NCBI RefSeq assembly: GCF_004366815.1
Contig: NZ_SORI01000004.1
Span: forward strand, 124,001-188,000
DNA: 64,000 nucleotides
Origin: Aminivibrio pyruvatiphilus
GTDB lineage: Bacteria; Synergistota; Synergistia; Synergistales; Aminobacteriaceae
Reading direction: 5' to 3'
Under the pieces are notes generated by a model. That model was not told the DNA's origin. It ran no database searches and worked only from the letters and a program-made list of their open reading frames with translations. Shown here one piece after another: positions 41,926-50,646 of the stretch; within the stretch, counting starts at the first letter, position 1, and the number at the start of each line of letters is the position of its first letter. Both the position numbers and the translations under genes were made by a program.

Positions 41926-43719
41926 TTAACCTTTGGAAATAGCGCCGACGGGGCAGTTGGCCATGCAGGCGCCGCACTTGATGCATTTTTCCTGGTCAAT
42001 GAGGTGGGGCTCCTTCACTTTGCCGGAAATGCAGTTCACCGGGCAGTTCCGGGCGCACTTGGTGCAGCCGATGCACTTCTCCGGGGCGATGGTGTAGCGA
42101 AGAAGGTTCTGGCAGGCTCCGGCGGGGCACCTTTTTTCGTTGATGTGGGCCTCGTACTCGTCCCGGAAGTACTTCAGCGTAGTCAGCACCGGGTTGGGAG
42201 CAGTGCCGCCAAGGGCGCACAGGGACGTGGCCTTGATCTGCTCGCCGAGGTACTGCAGGGTGTCGAGGTCTTCCGGTTTCCCGTTGCCTTCGGTGATCCT
42301 GGTAAGAATATCGAGCATCTTCTTGGTTCCTTCCCGGCAGGGAACGCACTTTCCGCAGGATTCCCTCTGGGTGAACTCAAGGAAGAATTTCGCCGTATCC
42401 ACCATGCAGTTCGCTTCGTCGAGGACGACAAGACCGCCGGAGCCCATGATGGCTCCCGCCGCGGTGAGGGACTCGTAGTCCACCGGAAGGTCCAGGTGCT
42501 CTTCCACGAGGCATCCCCCGGAAGGGCCGCCGATCTGAACCGCCTTGAACTTTTTGTCCCCTATGATGCCGCCGCCGATCTCGTAGACGATTTCCCTGAT
42601 GGTGATGCCCATGGGGACTTCCACCAGGCCGGTGTTCTTCACTTTTCCCGTGAGGGCGAACACCTTCGTGCCCTTGGACTTTTCAGTTCCCATGGCGGCG
42701 AAACATTCCGCCCCCTGGAGCATGATCCTCGGAACGTTGGCCCAGGTTTCCACGTTGTTGATGTTCGTGGGCTTTCCCCAGAGCCCTTTAACGGCGGGGA
42801 AAGGAGGCCGGGGACGGGGCATTCCCCTCTGTCCCTCTATGGAGGCCATAAGGGCCGTTTCTTCTCCGCACACGAAGGCGCCCGCGCCTTCCTTGATATG
42901 CAGGTCGAAGCTGAAGTCGGTCCCCAGAACGTTCGCTCCCAGGAGGCCGTACTCCGTGGCCTGCTTTATGGCCGTCTGGAGCCTCTTGATGGCCAGGGGA
43001 TATTCGGCCCGGCAGTAAATGTACCCCTCGTCCGCACCCATGGCGAAGGCGCCGATCATCATACCCTCGATGACGGCATGGGGATCGCCCTCGAGAATGG
43101 AACGGTCCATGAATGCGCCGGGGTCTCCCTCGTCGGCATTGCAGATGACATATTTCTTTGTGCCCGGAGAAGCGGCACAGAAGCTCCATTTCAGGCCGGT
43201 GGGAAATCCGCCGCCCCCCCGTCCACGAAGGCCGGATTTTTTCATTTCATCGACCACATCGGCGGGAGACATTTCGGTGAGGCACTTGCCCAGGGCCTGG
43301 TATCCGTCCCTGGAGATGTATTCGTCAATGTTGTCGGGGTTGATGTACCCGCAGTTGCTGAGAACGATCCGGTGCTGCTTTCCGTAAAAGGGGATTTCCT
43401 TGTAGTGGCAGACTTTCTGGGCGGAGATGGGTTCCCGGTAAAGAAGGCGGTTGACGATACGCCCTTTGTAGAGGTGCTCCTCCACGATTTCGGAGACATC
43501 TTCGGGCTTCACCTGGGAGTAGAAGGTCCCCTCGGGATACACGACGACGATGGGGCCGAACTCGCACATTCCGTGGCAGCCTGTAGCGATGACAAGGACT
43601 TCCTTGTCGAGATTCTTTTTTTCCAGTTCTTCCCTGAAGGCGTCAAGAACTTTGGGCGCACCTCCCGAAGCGCATCCGGTTCCGTGGCAGATGAGAACGT
43701 GTGCGCGGTACAAAGCCAT
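41926..43719 (-). CDS. NuoF/HydB-like NADH-binding flavoprotein subunit of the formate dehydrogenase complex
   Basis: 597 aa from ATG 43719 (GGGAGGG ahead). The order is an N-terminal 2Fe-2S thioredoxin-like domain (CHGTGCASGG, ATGCHGMC), then the FMN/NAD domain (GLRGRGGGGFPTGLKW, NADEGDPGAFMDR, GAGAFVCGEETALM), the 4Fe-4S SCGKCVPCREGT site and two C-terminal ferredoxin clusters (CIGCTKCARNC, CIKCGACMANC). HydB-type subunits pass electrons between NAD(H), ferredoxin and a catalytic subunit and can be electron-bifurcating. Here the catalytic partner next door is FdhA. The gene ends 22 bp before fdhA and begins 19 bp after the 2Fe-2S gene. Confidence 0.92.
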   Translation of the reverse strand: MALYRAHVLICHGTGCASGGAPKVLDAFREELEKKNLDKEVLVIATGCHGMCEFGPIVVVYPEGTFYSQVKPEDVSEIVEEHLYKGRIVNRLLYREPISAQKVCHYKEIPFYGKQHRIVLSNCGYINPDNIDEYISRDGYQALGKCLTEMSPADVVDEMKKSGLRGRGGGGFPTGLKWSFCAASPGTKKYVICNADEGDPGAFMDRSILEGDPHAVIEGMMIGAFAMGADEGYIYCRAEYPLAIKRLQTAIKQATEYGLLGANVLGTDFSFDLHIKEGAGAFVCGEETALMASIEGQRGMPRPRPPFPAVKGLWGKPTNINNVETWANVPRIMLQGAECFAAMGTEKSKGTKVFALTGKVKNTGLVEVPMGITIREIVYEIGGGIIGDKKFKAVQIGGPSGGCLVEEHLDLPVDYESLTAAGAIMGSGGLVVLDEANCMVDTAKFFLEFTQRESCGKCVPCREGTKKMLDILTRITEGNGKPEDLDTLQYLGEQIKATSLCALGGTAPNPVLTTLKYFRDEYEAHINEKRCPAGACQNLLRYTIAPEKCIGCTKCARNCPVNCISGKVKEPHLIDQEKCIKCGACMANCPVGAISKG

Positions 43720-43738
43720 GGTTTTCTCCCTCCCCGCT

Positions 43739-44119
43739 TCAGTCGGCTCTGCCGAAGAGCTTGTCCTGAACAATGCGGCCGTTCACCACGTGTTCAGATA
43801 TGATCCTGGCCACATCCGCAGGTGCCACAAGGCAGTAGGTTATCCTCGGCTCGCCGGGACGAATCACGTCAAGAAGCGGTTCATTCTGGCACATGCCGAT
43901 GCAGCCCGTTGTTTCAACTGCCACGTTGTGCAGGTTTCTCGTCTCGAGTTCCTTCAGGACGGCGTTCATTATTTCCCGCGCCCCTGCCGCGATGCCGCAT
44001 GTGCCCATTCCGATGATGATCTTGACCTTGTCATCCTCGGACCGGGCGGACGTAAGGTCTCCGGTTTTTTCCTTGAGCTTCCGGAGGTCGTCCAGGCTGC
44101 GAATCTTTTTGTCGGTCAT
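43739..44119 (-). CDS. Thioredoxin-like 2Fe-2S ferredoxin subunit
   Basis: 126 aa. A 2Fe-2S thioredoxin-fold domain: MGTCGIAAGA near residue 40, ETTGCIGMCQNEP near 88, giving the four-cysteine C-x4..C-x3-C type pattern with only three obvious Cys (C43, C92, C96), so the fourth ligand is unclear. It resembles the small subunit often found between the HATPase and HydB genes in hydrogenase and formate dehydrogenase clusters, where it carries electrons. Operon position between the HATPase gene and the NuoF-like gene supports this. ATG 44119 start. Confidence 0.86.
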   Translation of the reverse strand: MTDKKIRSLDDLRKLKEKTGDLTSARSEDDKVKIIIGMGTCGIAAGAREIMNAVLKELETRNLHNVAVETTGCIGMCQNEPLLDVIRPGEPRITYCLVAPADVARIISEHVVNGRIVQDKLFGRAD

Positions 44120-44155
44120 TCATTTCACCCCTGTGATCAGAATGTATTTTCCAGG

Positions 44156-44698
44156 TTATGCGTACAGTTCATCAATGTTCGTTTCGATAAATTCCCTGAC
44201 ACCCAGGGCGAGCGCAGGTTCAAGAAAGGGGTTTCCTCCCCCGAGGGCTTCCCTGAGCTCCATGCTGTCCACCGTGAATTCTTTCCCGTTCCGCCGGTGG
44301 GTATATTTCCATGCAATATCCGGATTTCCAATAAAAAGGGTCACGAGGGTCGAAGGAACGTCGCCAAGAGGGGGCAAATCAATGGACGACTTCAGGAAGG
44401 TGGCTGTCACTTCCGTCCCCCTGCCGGGTTCCGATACGATGGAAAAGGTTCCTCCGCACAGTTCAGCAAGCTGCTTGAGAAATGGAAGACCAAGTCCCAC
44501 TCTTCGTTCCGTTCTCGTTGTATAGAAGGGGTTCACCACGGTTTTCACGGTTTCTTCCGTCATGCCCCGCCCGTTGTCCTTCACGGATAAAAGGAGCCTT
44601 CCGCCGGAATCGTCTATTTCAACCGATATTTCACCGGCTCCGGCGTTCACCCCGTTTTCCGCAATGTCGAGGATATGGTGGGACAGGTCTTCGAGCAT
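44156..44698 (-). CDS. HATPase-domain protein in the formate dehydrogenase operon
   Basis: 180 aa. It is a lone GHKL/HATPase domain: N box DIAENGVNAGAG, G1 box VKDNGRGM, G2 box RRVGLGLPFLKQ. It lacks the His-phosphotransfer helix and any sensor, so it is not a full histidine kinase. The gene lies 2 bp after the NuoE-like gene. Single HATPase proteins at exactly this site occur in many HydABC-type clusters; their role is unknown, perhaps assembly or ATP-linked regulation. About 60 C-terminal residues beyond the ATPase core are unclassified. Confidence 0.9.
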   Translation of the reverse strand: MLEDLSHHILDIAENGVNAGAGEISVEIDDSGGRLLLSVKDNGRGMTEETVKTVVNPFYTTRTERRVGLGLPFLKQLAELCGGTFSIVSEPGRGTEVTATFLKSSIDLPPLGDVPSTLVTLFIGNPDIAWKYTHRRNGKEFTVDSMELREALGGGNPFLEPALALGVREFIETNIDELYA

Positions 44699-44700
44699 AA

Positions 44701-45180
44701 TCAGGAATAATCGTCGAGAAATGCCTGAAGTTTCGCCGGATCGTCCGTAAGCCTTCCGTGGGTGTCCTCGTCAATCATGACGACGGGGGCCAGACCGCAG
44801 CATCCAAGACAGGCAACCGGTTCGAGGGTAAAGCGGAGATCTTCGGTGGTGCCGTTTTCCTGAACGCCCAGCATGGACATGAGTCTGTCCATGATCTTGG
44901 CGCTTCCCCGGACATGGCACGCTGTTCCCCTGCACACCCTGATGACGTGACGCCCCCTGGGCTTAAGATGGAACTGGGCGTAGAACGTGGCCACTCCGTA
45001 AAGTTCCGCCAGAGGCACAGACAGTTCTTCGGAAATAGCCTCCATTGCCTCGCGGGAAAGGTAACCTATCTGCTTTTGCGTCTCCTGCAGAACGGGTATG
45101 ACACCGCCCGGTTTTCCCTTCCACGGCGCCGTAATGTCCCGCACCAAAGACCGCGCGTCCTGCTGTGTTCCGACAACCAT
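44701..45180 (-). CDS. NuoE-like 2Fe-2S subunit, first gene of the formate dehydrogenase operon
   Basis: 159 aa from ATG 45180 (GGAGG 7 nt ahead); an upstream ATG at 45198 has no ribosome site. NuoE/HydC-type features: IPVLQETQKQIGYL, ELYGVATFYAQF, VCRGTACHVRGS, and VACLGCCGLAPVVMI with the 2Fe-2S cysteines. It forms, with the NuoF-like subunit, the NADH-linked electron module. It leads a five-gene operon (NuoE-like, HATPase, 2Fe-2S, NuoF-like, FdhA) followed by focA. Confidence 0.92.
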   Translation of the reverse strand: MVVGTQQDARSLVRDITAPWKGKPGGVIPVLQETQKQIGYLSREAMEAISEELSVPLAELYGVATFYAQFHLKPRGRHVIRVCRGTACHVRGSAKIMDRLMSMLGVQENGTTEDLRFTLEPVACLGCCGLAPVVMIDEDTHGRLTDDPAKLQAFLDDYS

Positions 45181-45214
45181 TGCCCGACCTCCACTCATAT
45201 GTGAAATTTATAAC

Positions 45215-45269
45215 ATTATACATACAAAAAACGTATTTCACCTATTTTTCCGTTCAGGTATATCCTGAA
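45215..45269 (-). promoter_or_regulatory. Promoter and candidate operator of the formate dehydrogenase operon
   Basis: On the minus strand a perfect TATAAT lies at 45215-45220, ~35 nt before the NuoE-like ATG; no strong -35. At 45253-45269 there is a perfect inverted repeat TTCAGG-TATAT-CCTGAA just upstream, a plausible binding site for a redox or formate regulator. A second near-palindrome, ggtaaaaaatttcacc, is at 45271-45286. Confidence 0.55.
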
Positions 45270-45443
45270 TGGTAAAAAATTTCACCGGGAGAAACGCAAT
45301 TTTTTATTTATGTTTAAAAAAAGTGACAAAAAAATAACCTATTGCACACGCACAGGATACCACTACGGCTTTTTTCCGACAAATTTTGATTAGAGAAAGC
45401 CGCAATTAAAAAATGTTCATCCTGAATAATCCCCTGGGTGGTA

Positions 45444-46364
45444 TCAGTCCGTCAACGGCAGGAAAGTGCCCTCGGAAATGATTTTCAGAGCTTCCGCAAT
45501 ACGTTCTTCCCTGGAAAGGACTCCCCAGTCGTCCCTGCTCTCCGCTTTGACCATGGCCTCTTCGCAAGGATCCGCAATGTCAAGGGCATCGGCAAGAACC
45601 AGCATTTTTTCCGCCGTTTCCCCGGGAAAGAGAGATGCCGTGAGTCCAAGGAGGATAGTTCCCCTGGTGAGCCATTTGATCAGTTCGTTTTCTGAAGACC
45701 AGATATCCTCAAAGAGAAGGGCAAAATTGTACTCTTCCTCTGCTTCTTCCGATTCGTCTTCAGGCTCGTCGATATATCCCAGTATATAAAAAGGAATGTC
45801 AGGCCCGGCGGCAAAAGCTTCCCAGAGGGCCCGGTAGGATGTGCGTCCTGCGCCTGCCAGCCGGAAAGACGCGATGGCCTTGCTGTGAGCCATGGCAGGA
45901 TTCGCTTCTTCTTCCCGGAGGGCCTCCTCGAGGACTTCCGTATCTTTCCCCATTTCGAGGAGCACGCGGTAGAGAAGGGTCCTGCCCAGGGTTTCTCTAT
46001 CGGGGTCATAACGGTCAATCTCCCGTGCAATGACAAGGGCTTCCTCGTTCTTTCCCTCGGAAAAAAGAGCGAAGCCGAGGCGCTGCATTACCGCAATATA
46101 CAACATTCCCGAGTCGTCATCGAGGAGGCTTTCGCCCGAGACGAGGCGTATATTCTCCACGTCATCCGCAAGGGCGCTTCTGGCTTTCTCAAGAATGGTG
46201 ATTTTTTCCTGCGAATATTCAATGGTATCAGCCAACAGGATGAGGGCTTCCACGTTATTTTCATCGAGACCAAGCACTTCCCTCGAGAGGCGCTCCATTT
46301 CCCCGGGGTCGTCCGTGGAATAGGCCTCTTCGAGCAGTTCTTCGATGCGCTCCATAGTGTCCAT
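45444..46364 (-). CDS. TPR-like acidic protein of unknown function
   Basis: 306 aa, strongly acidic (many Glu and Asp). The helix pairs ERIEELLEEAYSTDDPGEMERLSREVLGLDENNVEAL and the repeated LL-x-x-A spacing suggest tetratricopeptide-type repeats at the N-terminus; no catalytic motif. No signal peptide, so cytosolic. It resembles uncharacterised TPR proteins; a protein-binding role is likely. It ends 264 bp from the formate dehydrogenase operon on the same strand and is not coupled to it. ATG 46364 preceded by GGAGGA (11 nt). Confidence 0.68.
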   Translation of the reverse strand: MDTMERIEELLEEAYSTDDPGEMERLSREVLGLDENNVEALILLADTIEYSQEKITILEKARSALADDVENIRLVSGESLLDDDSGMLYIAVMQRLGFALFSEGKNEEALVIAREIDRYDPDRETLGRTLLYRVLLEMGKDTEVLEEALREEEANPAMAHSKAIASFRLAGAGRTSYRALWEAFAAGPDIPFYILGYIDEPEDESEEAEEEYNFALLFEDIWSSENELIKWLTRGTILLGLTASLFPGETAEKMLVLADALDIADPCEEAMVKAESRDDWGVLSREERIAEALKIISEGTFLPLTD

Positions 46365-46587
46365 TGTATGTTTTCCTCCGTTTGTCGGGGGGATAATAAC
46401 CGAATGGAAGTGTATCCCATGGCATGGAGAGAGTCAAATACCCTCTCCTGCCCCTTATCGACTGTCACAGGCGCTGTCTTTTAGAATGAGCCTGAAGGTT
46501 ACTGCCGGAACGGTAATTTCCCCTGTCGGGAGAGGCCGCTTTGTGCTAAAGTCCATTTCACAAATTTATGGAATGGAGGAGATGAAT

Positions 46588-47280
46588 ATGCGAAGCAAAA
46601 GCATGATGGCACTCTTTCTGTTTTCAGTTCTGCTTCTCGGGGCGCCTTCTTTCGGCGAGGCTTCCACCCCGGCAGGGAGAATAGAGGATTCCATCAGGAT
46701 TCTCAGGGAAATGGCACAGCAGAAGGATGCAGAAACCATGGGCGAGCTTCTTGAACAGGCGAAAGGAGTCGCCGTGTTCCCGTCGGTCATCAAGGCGGGG
46801 CTCGTTTTCGGCGGCCAGTACGGAGAAGGTCTCGTCCTCAGAAGAGATCCCGCGACAAAAAAATGGTACGGCCCTTCCTTCGCCACTGTTGCCGGGGCCT
46901 CCTGGGGCCTGCAGATAGGAGCGCAGTCCATAGCCCTTGTGCTGGTCATTACCAACGACAGGGGACTGGACGGCTTCAAGGGAAACAACGTCAAGCTCGG
47001 CGGGGATCTGGCTGTGGCAGCCGGTCCTGTAGGAAGGCGGGGGGAGCTGGGAACGGACTACAGGCTGAGGGCGTCGATCTACAGCTATTCCATGACGAAA
47101 GGGCTTTTTGCGGGACTTTCCCTGGAGGGGGCGGCCATTACCGTGGACAGGAACGCAAACCAGGTTTACTGGGGATCGCCGGTCACCGCAGCCCAGGCGC
47201 TCAATAAAAACGCATCAGGCCCCAGGGTCAAACCCCTGCTTGCCGAAATTGAACGGATTATCCGGACTGCGAAAAAATAA
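46588..47280 (+). CDS. Exported YSC84/SYLF-domain lipid-binding protein
   Basis: 230 aa from ATG 46588 (GGAGGAG ~6 nt ahead). A signal peptide (MMALFLFSVLLLGAPSFGEA) is followed by a SYLF/Ysc84 domain: LLEQAKGVAVFPSVIKAGLVFGGQYGEG, then WYGPSFATVAGASWGLQIGAQS and the DGFKGNNVKLGGDLAVAAGPVG signature. SYLF proteins bind acidic phospholipids; bacterial ones sit in the envelope. Monocistronic, closed by a perfect hairpin terminator at 47280-47320. Confidence 0.92.
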   Translation: MRSKSMMALFLFSVLLLGAPSFGEASTPAGRIEDSIRILREMAQQKDAETMGELLEQAKGVAVFPSVIKAGLVFGGQYGEGLVLRRDPATKKWYGPSFATVAGASWGLQIGAQSIALVLVITNDRGLDGFKGNNVKLGGDLAVAAGPVGRRGELGTDYRLRASIYSYSMTKGLFAGLSLEGAAITVDRNANQVYWGSPVTAAQALNKNASGPRVKPLLAEIERIIRTAKK

Positions 47281-47320
47281 CAGAACGGGCCCGCCGGTTC
47301 TTCCGGCGGGCCCGTTCTGT
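47280..47320. terminator. Terminator between the SYLF gene and the convergent 146-aa gene
   Basis: A perfect 18-bp stem (47280-47297 with 47303-47320), 5-nt loop. T-rich sequence follows on the minus strand (TTATTTTTTC), so it mainly serves the 146-aa gene. Confidence 0.87.
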
Positions 47321-47334
47321 CCGGTAAGGCAGTC

Positions 47335-47775
47335 TTACAGGATCAGCTTGCTCCCGCCGCCCTGCTTACCCCCCATGCGGTTGAGCTGCTGGAGGACCGC
47401 CGGTGAAGCGACGTCAATCTTCGGCTTCTGGTTTTGCCTGCTCATGGCTTCCTGCATCTTTTTTTCGTATTCTTCCATGCCCTTCTTCAGGGCGTCCACG
47501 TCACCCTTTATCCACTGAAGAATATTCTCGGCGATGGCTGCGATAACGTCCTCTTCGGGTTCTTCGGCAATAAGGCCGAGGTTCTTGAGCATTCTGTGCT
47601 CTTCCCTGATGGAATCGATCACGTCCTGGTCTGTGATTATTCCCTTCCTGTAGAGCACCCGGGTGATGATATTGAACTTGCTCTTCGAATTCTCGTCGCT
47701 CAGGGCGAGGCCGTCCACCCTCGCGAGGAGCATGGAGAGAATTTCGTCAAGACTTACCTGCATCGGCATGGCCAT
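47335..47775 (-). CDS. Small conserved-looking protein of unknown function
   Basis: 146 aa. Amphipathic helical protein with a VSLDEILSMLLARVDGL N-terminus and a helix pair (ILQWIKGDVDALKKGMEEYEKKM). A Gly-rich C-terminus GGKQGGGSKLIL follows. No signal peptide and no cysteines. ATG 47775 has GAGGAGG upstream. It starts 48 bp after ychF ends and is likely in the same operon, which points to a cytosolic role. Family unknown to me. Confidence 0.72.
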   Translation of the reverse strand: MAMPMQVSLDEILSMLLARVDGLALSDENSKSKFNIITRVLYRKGIITDQDVIDSIREEHRMLKNLGLIAEEPEEDVIAAIAENILQWIKGDVDALKKGMEEYEKKMQEAMSRQNQKPKIDVASPAVLQQLNRMGGKQGGGSKLIL

Positions 47776-47823
47776 AAGAAGCGCCTCCTCTTTATGGAAA
47801 ATTTGAGTCCTGATTTTACCATA

Positions 47824-48915
47824 TCAAACATTGAAGCGTATTTCTATCATATCTCCGTCGAGGACCCTGTAGTCCTTTCCCTCGAGCCTGAGAACGCCTT
47901 TCTCACGGCACCTGGCCAGGGAAGCCTCATGGGCGGCGAAGTCGTCGTAGGACACCACCTGGGCGCGGATAAACCCTCTCGCCAGGTCGGAGTGAATCGT
48001 GCCGGCGGCATCTACGGCAGTATCTCCCCGGCGGAGCGTCCAGGCCTTCACCTCGTCCTTGCCGGACGTAAAGAAGGATATGAGTCCGAGAAGGCTGTAG
48101 GCTTCGGTGATAAGGCGGTTCCTCCCCGGTTCTTTCACTCCGAGGTCCTGCATGAATTCTGCCTGCTCTTCCTGTGCGAGGTCGGCAAGTTCCATTTCCA
48201 TTTTCCCGAAGACCCGAACGAAACTCAGCCCTTTTTCCGACGCCATGGACCGGAGAGATTCCAGGAGGGGAAGGTTTTCATCAGTCTGGCTTTCGTCAAG
48301 ATTGGCCACTATCATTTCCGGTTTCAGCGTTACAAAGGCAAAACCGCTCAGGGTCCGGATTTCTTCCGGGGTAAGCTGGAGGTCCCTCAGCGGCCGCTCT
48401 TCCAGTAGGCAGGCCTGGCATTTTTCGAGCAGAGCTTCTTCAGCCTGTTCCGCCGGAATGTTCTTTTTCTTTGCCTGGAGCCTTGAAAGCCTGTTTTCAA
48501 TAACGCCGAGGTCCCGGAAAATGAGTTCCATTTCCACTATCGACCAGTCTCTTACAGGGTCGATGCTGTTTTCCGGATGAGGCACGTCCGGGTTTTCAAA
48601 CAGGCGTATTACGTGAACAAGAGCGTCGGATTCTGAGACGAAGGAGAGAAAGGAATTTCCCAGGCCTTCTCCTTTGCTCGCATTCCTCGACAGTCCCGCG
48701 AGGTCTACGAATTCCACCGTCGCCGGCGTTTCTTTCCGCGGTTCGAAAATACGGACCAGGTTGTCGAACCGCTCATCCGGCACGTTGACCATCGCCCTGT
48801 TAGGGTCCGTTTTACCGCTCGCGTAGGGTTTCACCTCGGCGCCCGCGCGGGTGACCACGTTGAATACCGTGCTTTTCCCGCTCAGGGGCAGGCCTATAAT
48901 TCCACATTTGAGCAC
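47824..48915 (-). CDS. ychF: YchF/Ola1-family GTPase/ATPase
   Basis: 363 aa, the standard YchF length, from GTG 48915 with AAGGAGGGGAG ahead; upstream open frame is non-coding. P-loop IIGLPLSGKST (Walker A GLPLSGKS), switch II-like VEFVDLAGLSRNASKGEGLGN, and the C-terminal TGS domain with AWTLRRGDTA, AAGTIHSDLARGFIRAQVV and GKDYRVLDGDMIEIRFNV. YchF proteins bind ribosomes and hydrolyse ATP; involved in translation and stress responses. Confidence 0.97.
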   Translation of the reverse strand: MLKCGIIGLPLSGKSTVFNVVTRAGAEVKPYASGKTDPNRAMVNVPDERFDNLVRIFEPRKETPATVEFVDLAGLSRNASKGEGLGNSFLSFVSESDALVHVIRLFENPDVPHPENSIDPVRDWSIVEMELIFRDLGVIENRLSRLQAKKKNIPAEQAEEALLEKCQACLLEERPLRDLQLTPEEIRTLSGFAFVTLKPEMIVANLDESQTDENLPLLESLRSMASEKGLSFVRVFGKMEMELADLAQEEQAEFMQDLGVKEPGRNRLITEAYSLLGLISFFTSGKDEVKAWTLRRGDTAVDAAGTIHSDLARGFIRAQVVSYDDFAAHEASLARCREKGVLRLEGKDYRVLDGDMIEIRFNV

Positions 48916-49083
48916 GATGCTCCCCTCCTTTGTTTCCGGGCTTGCTGCCCGGAAAGCATTATAACCGTTTCCGGGGAAAAACAAAAAGCAGGAATCGGCG
49001 GACAGATCCGGTTCTGCAGGGGGGTTTTCTGATATCATTCTGAAGACATCCCCCCTTACGGGGGGTGGAAAGGAGGAAGTGAA

Positions 49084-50610
49084 ATGAAATTAGCCTGCAC
49101 CGTAGCCGCAGTATCCGTACTGTTCCTGTTCTCTCTCCCGGGTGTCAGTGCCGCTGAATCCATTCTTCCCGCCGTTTCGAAAGTCGACCTGTATCCGAGA
49201 GGTGCCCGCATCCTCTTCTCCGTACCGGCTGCACTCCACGTCAGCTTCGAACTGCCGGGAACTTTCGACCCGTCCACAGTCCGTCCTCTTCCCGCAGACG
49301 GGCAGAAAATAACGTCTTTCGAGGCAGCCGGTGTTCCCCGGCCGGGGTGGATCCCGGAAGCCTTGAGGGATCTCCACGCTCAAATCAAAGAAAACGAGAA
49401 AAAACTCGCCGTTCTGGCGGGCAGAACTTCGGCGATCAAGCAGTCCTTTGATCTTCTCTCCGGGCCTCTGCCCAGGGATCTCAAGGGATCGGAGATGGCG
49501 GAATACGTCGAAGCCGCCAGAAAAACCCGCGAGAAAATGGAGACGGAACTCATCTCCGTTTCATCGGAAATGGACGAGATAAAGGAAACGACCGATGCAC
49601 TGATCGCAGATTTTTCATCCCGGATGCCCCAGGATTCCGATACAGCCGTCCAGGTTTCCGCCCGGGTCGAGGGCGGTGAAAAGCTTCTCGTGGAGGCTTG
49701 GACCCAGCAGGCCGGATGGAGCCCCTTTTACAGGATGAATCTCGATACCCCTTCAGGTGCCATCCACTCCTCCCTCCTCGCCAGAGCCCGCCAGCATACG
49801 GGAATGGTTCTGGAAGGGGACCTTTTCTTCCATACCACTGTTCCTTCCACTACGGTTGCGCCTCCCGACCTTCCTCCTCTCGTGGCTGATTTTGCGCCGA
49901 AAACCGTGAGACGGGCCGCCATGATGGAGGATATGGCCATATCGCCGAGGGCCGAGTTCAAACTCGGAGCACCTGCCCCGGCCGCCGCCCCGCCAGAGAT
50001 TGTCCAGTCCATGACCGACATGACCGTCCGCGCCAGGGGAACACTCCCCGGAGACAACCGTCCGGCGGAATTTCTCCTGGGAGAATTCGAACTGAAAAGC
50101 GAAGTCTCGATAGTGTCCGTTCCCGTGCTCTCTGAAGAGGCATGGATTACGGCTGAAGTGAAGAAGCTTTCCGTTCCCCTCCTTCCCGGCCCGGCGGAAC
50201 TTTCCGTTGACGGAAAGCTTTCAGCGAAGACCAGGCTCCCTGAGCAGGGATCGGGCACGGATATCCAGCTGGCCTTTGGAAAGATGCCCCTCGTAAAGGC
50301 CGTCAGGGAGAAGATGGTTTCAAGGGAAGGCAGCACATGGACAGGCAAAGGACGTCTTGAGGACGGTTATTCCATTGAAATCACCAACGGCCTTGAAAAG
50401 AAAATCACCGTGATACTCAAGGACAGAATTCCGGTTTCAGCCCAGGAAAAGATTTCGGTGGAGACCATGAAGATCGAACCCAGGCCTGACGAACAGGATA
50501 AAGAAAACATCCTGTCCTGGAAAATTACTCTCGCTCCGGGCGAGAAGAAAAAAACGGAGGTTCTCTTCAGGCTCGGATACCCCGCGGACGAGACGGTCGT
50601 TTTCAGGTAA
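49084..50610 (+). CDS. Exported DUF4139 (mucoidy inhibitor A-like) protein
   Basis: 508 aa. A signal peptide (LFLFSLPGVSA) is followed by a DUF4140-like N-domain (KVDLYPRGARILF and a coiled coil KENEKKLAVLAGR...), then a DUF4139 C-domain with WTQQAGWSPFYRMNLD, and later LSAKTRLPEQGSG, ITNGLEKKITVILKDRIPVS. Such proteins are periplasmic, thought to act in envelope polysaccharide or surface biogenesis, poorly understood. ATG 49084 with AAAGGAGG ahead; preceded by a short C/G hairpin (ccccccttacgggggg). Confidence 0.82.
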   Translation: MKLACTVAAVSVLFLFSLPGVSAAESILPAVSKVDLYPRGARILFSVPAALHVSFELPGTFDPSTVRPLPADGQKITSFEAAGVPRPGWIPEALRDLHAQIKENEKKLAVLAGRTSAIKQSFDLLSGPLPRDLKGSEMAEYVEAARKTREKMETELISVSSEMDEIKETTDALIADFSSRMPQDSDTAVQVSARVEGGEKLLVEAWTQQAGWSPFYRMNLDTPSGAIHSSLLARARQHTGMVLEGDLFFHTTVPSTTVAPPDLPPLVADFAPKTVRRAAMMEDMAISPRAEFKLGAPAPAAAPPEIVQSMTDMTVRARGTLPGDNRPAEFLLGEFELKSEVSIVSVPVLSEEAWITAEVKKLSVPLLPGPAELSVDGKLSAKTRLPEQGSGTDIQLAFGKMPLVKAVREKMVSREGSTWTGKGRLEDGYSIEITNGLEKKITVILKDRIPVSAQEKISVETMKIEPRPDEQDKENILSWKITLAPGEKKKTEVLFRLGYPADETVVFR

Positions 50611-50646
50611 GGGCCCAGTTTTGAGGACGGAGAAGCTGCATACACG

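Noticed and set aside
39297-43803. Long plus-strand frames of 881 and 738 aa opposite fdhA and the NuoF-like gene
   Set aside because: Antisense to strongly recognisable genes, low-complexity-like translations, no starts with ribosome sites.
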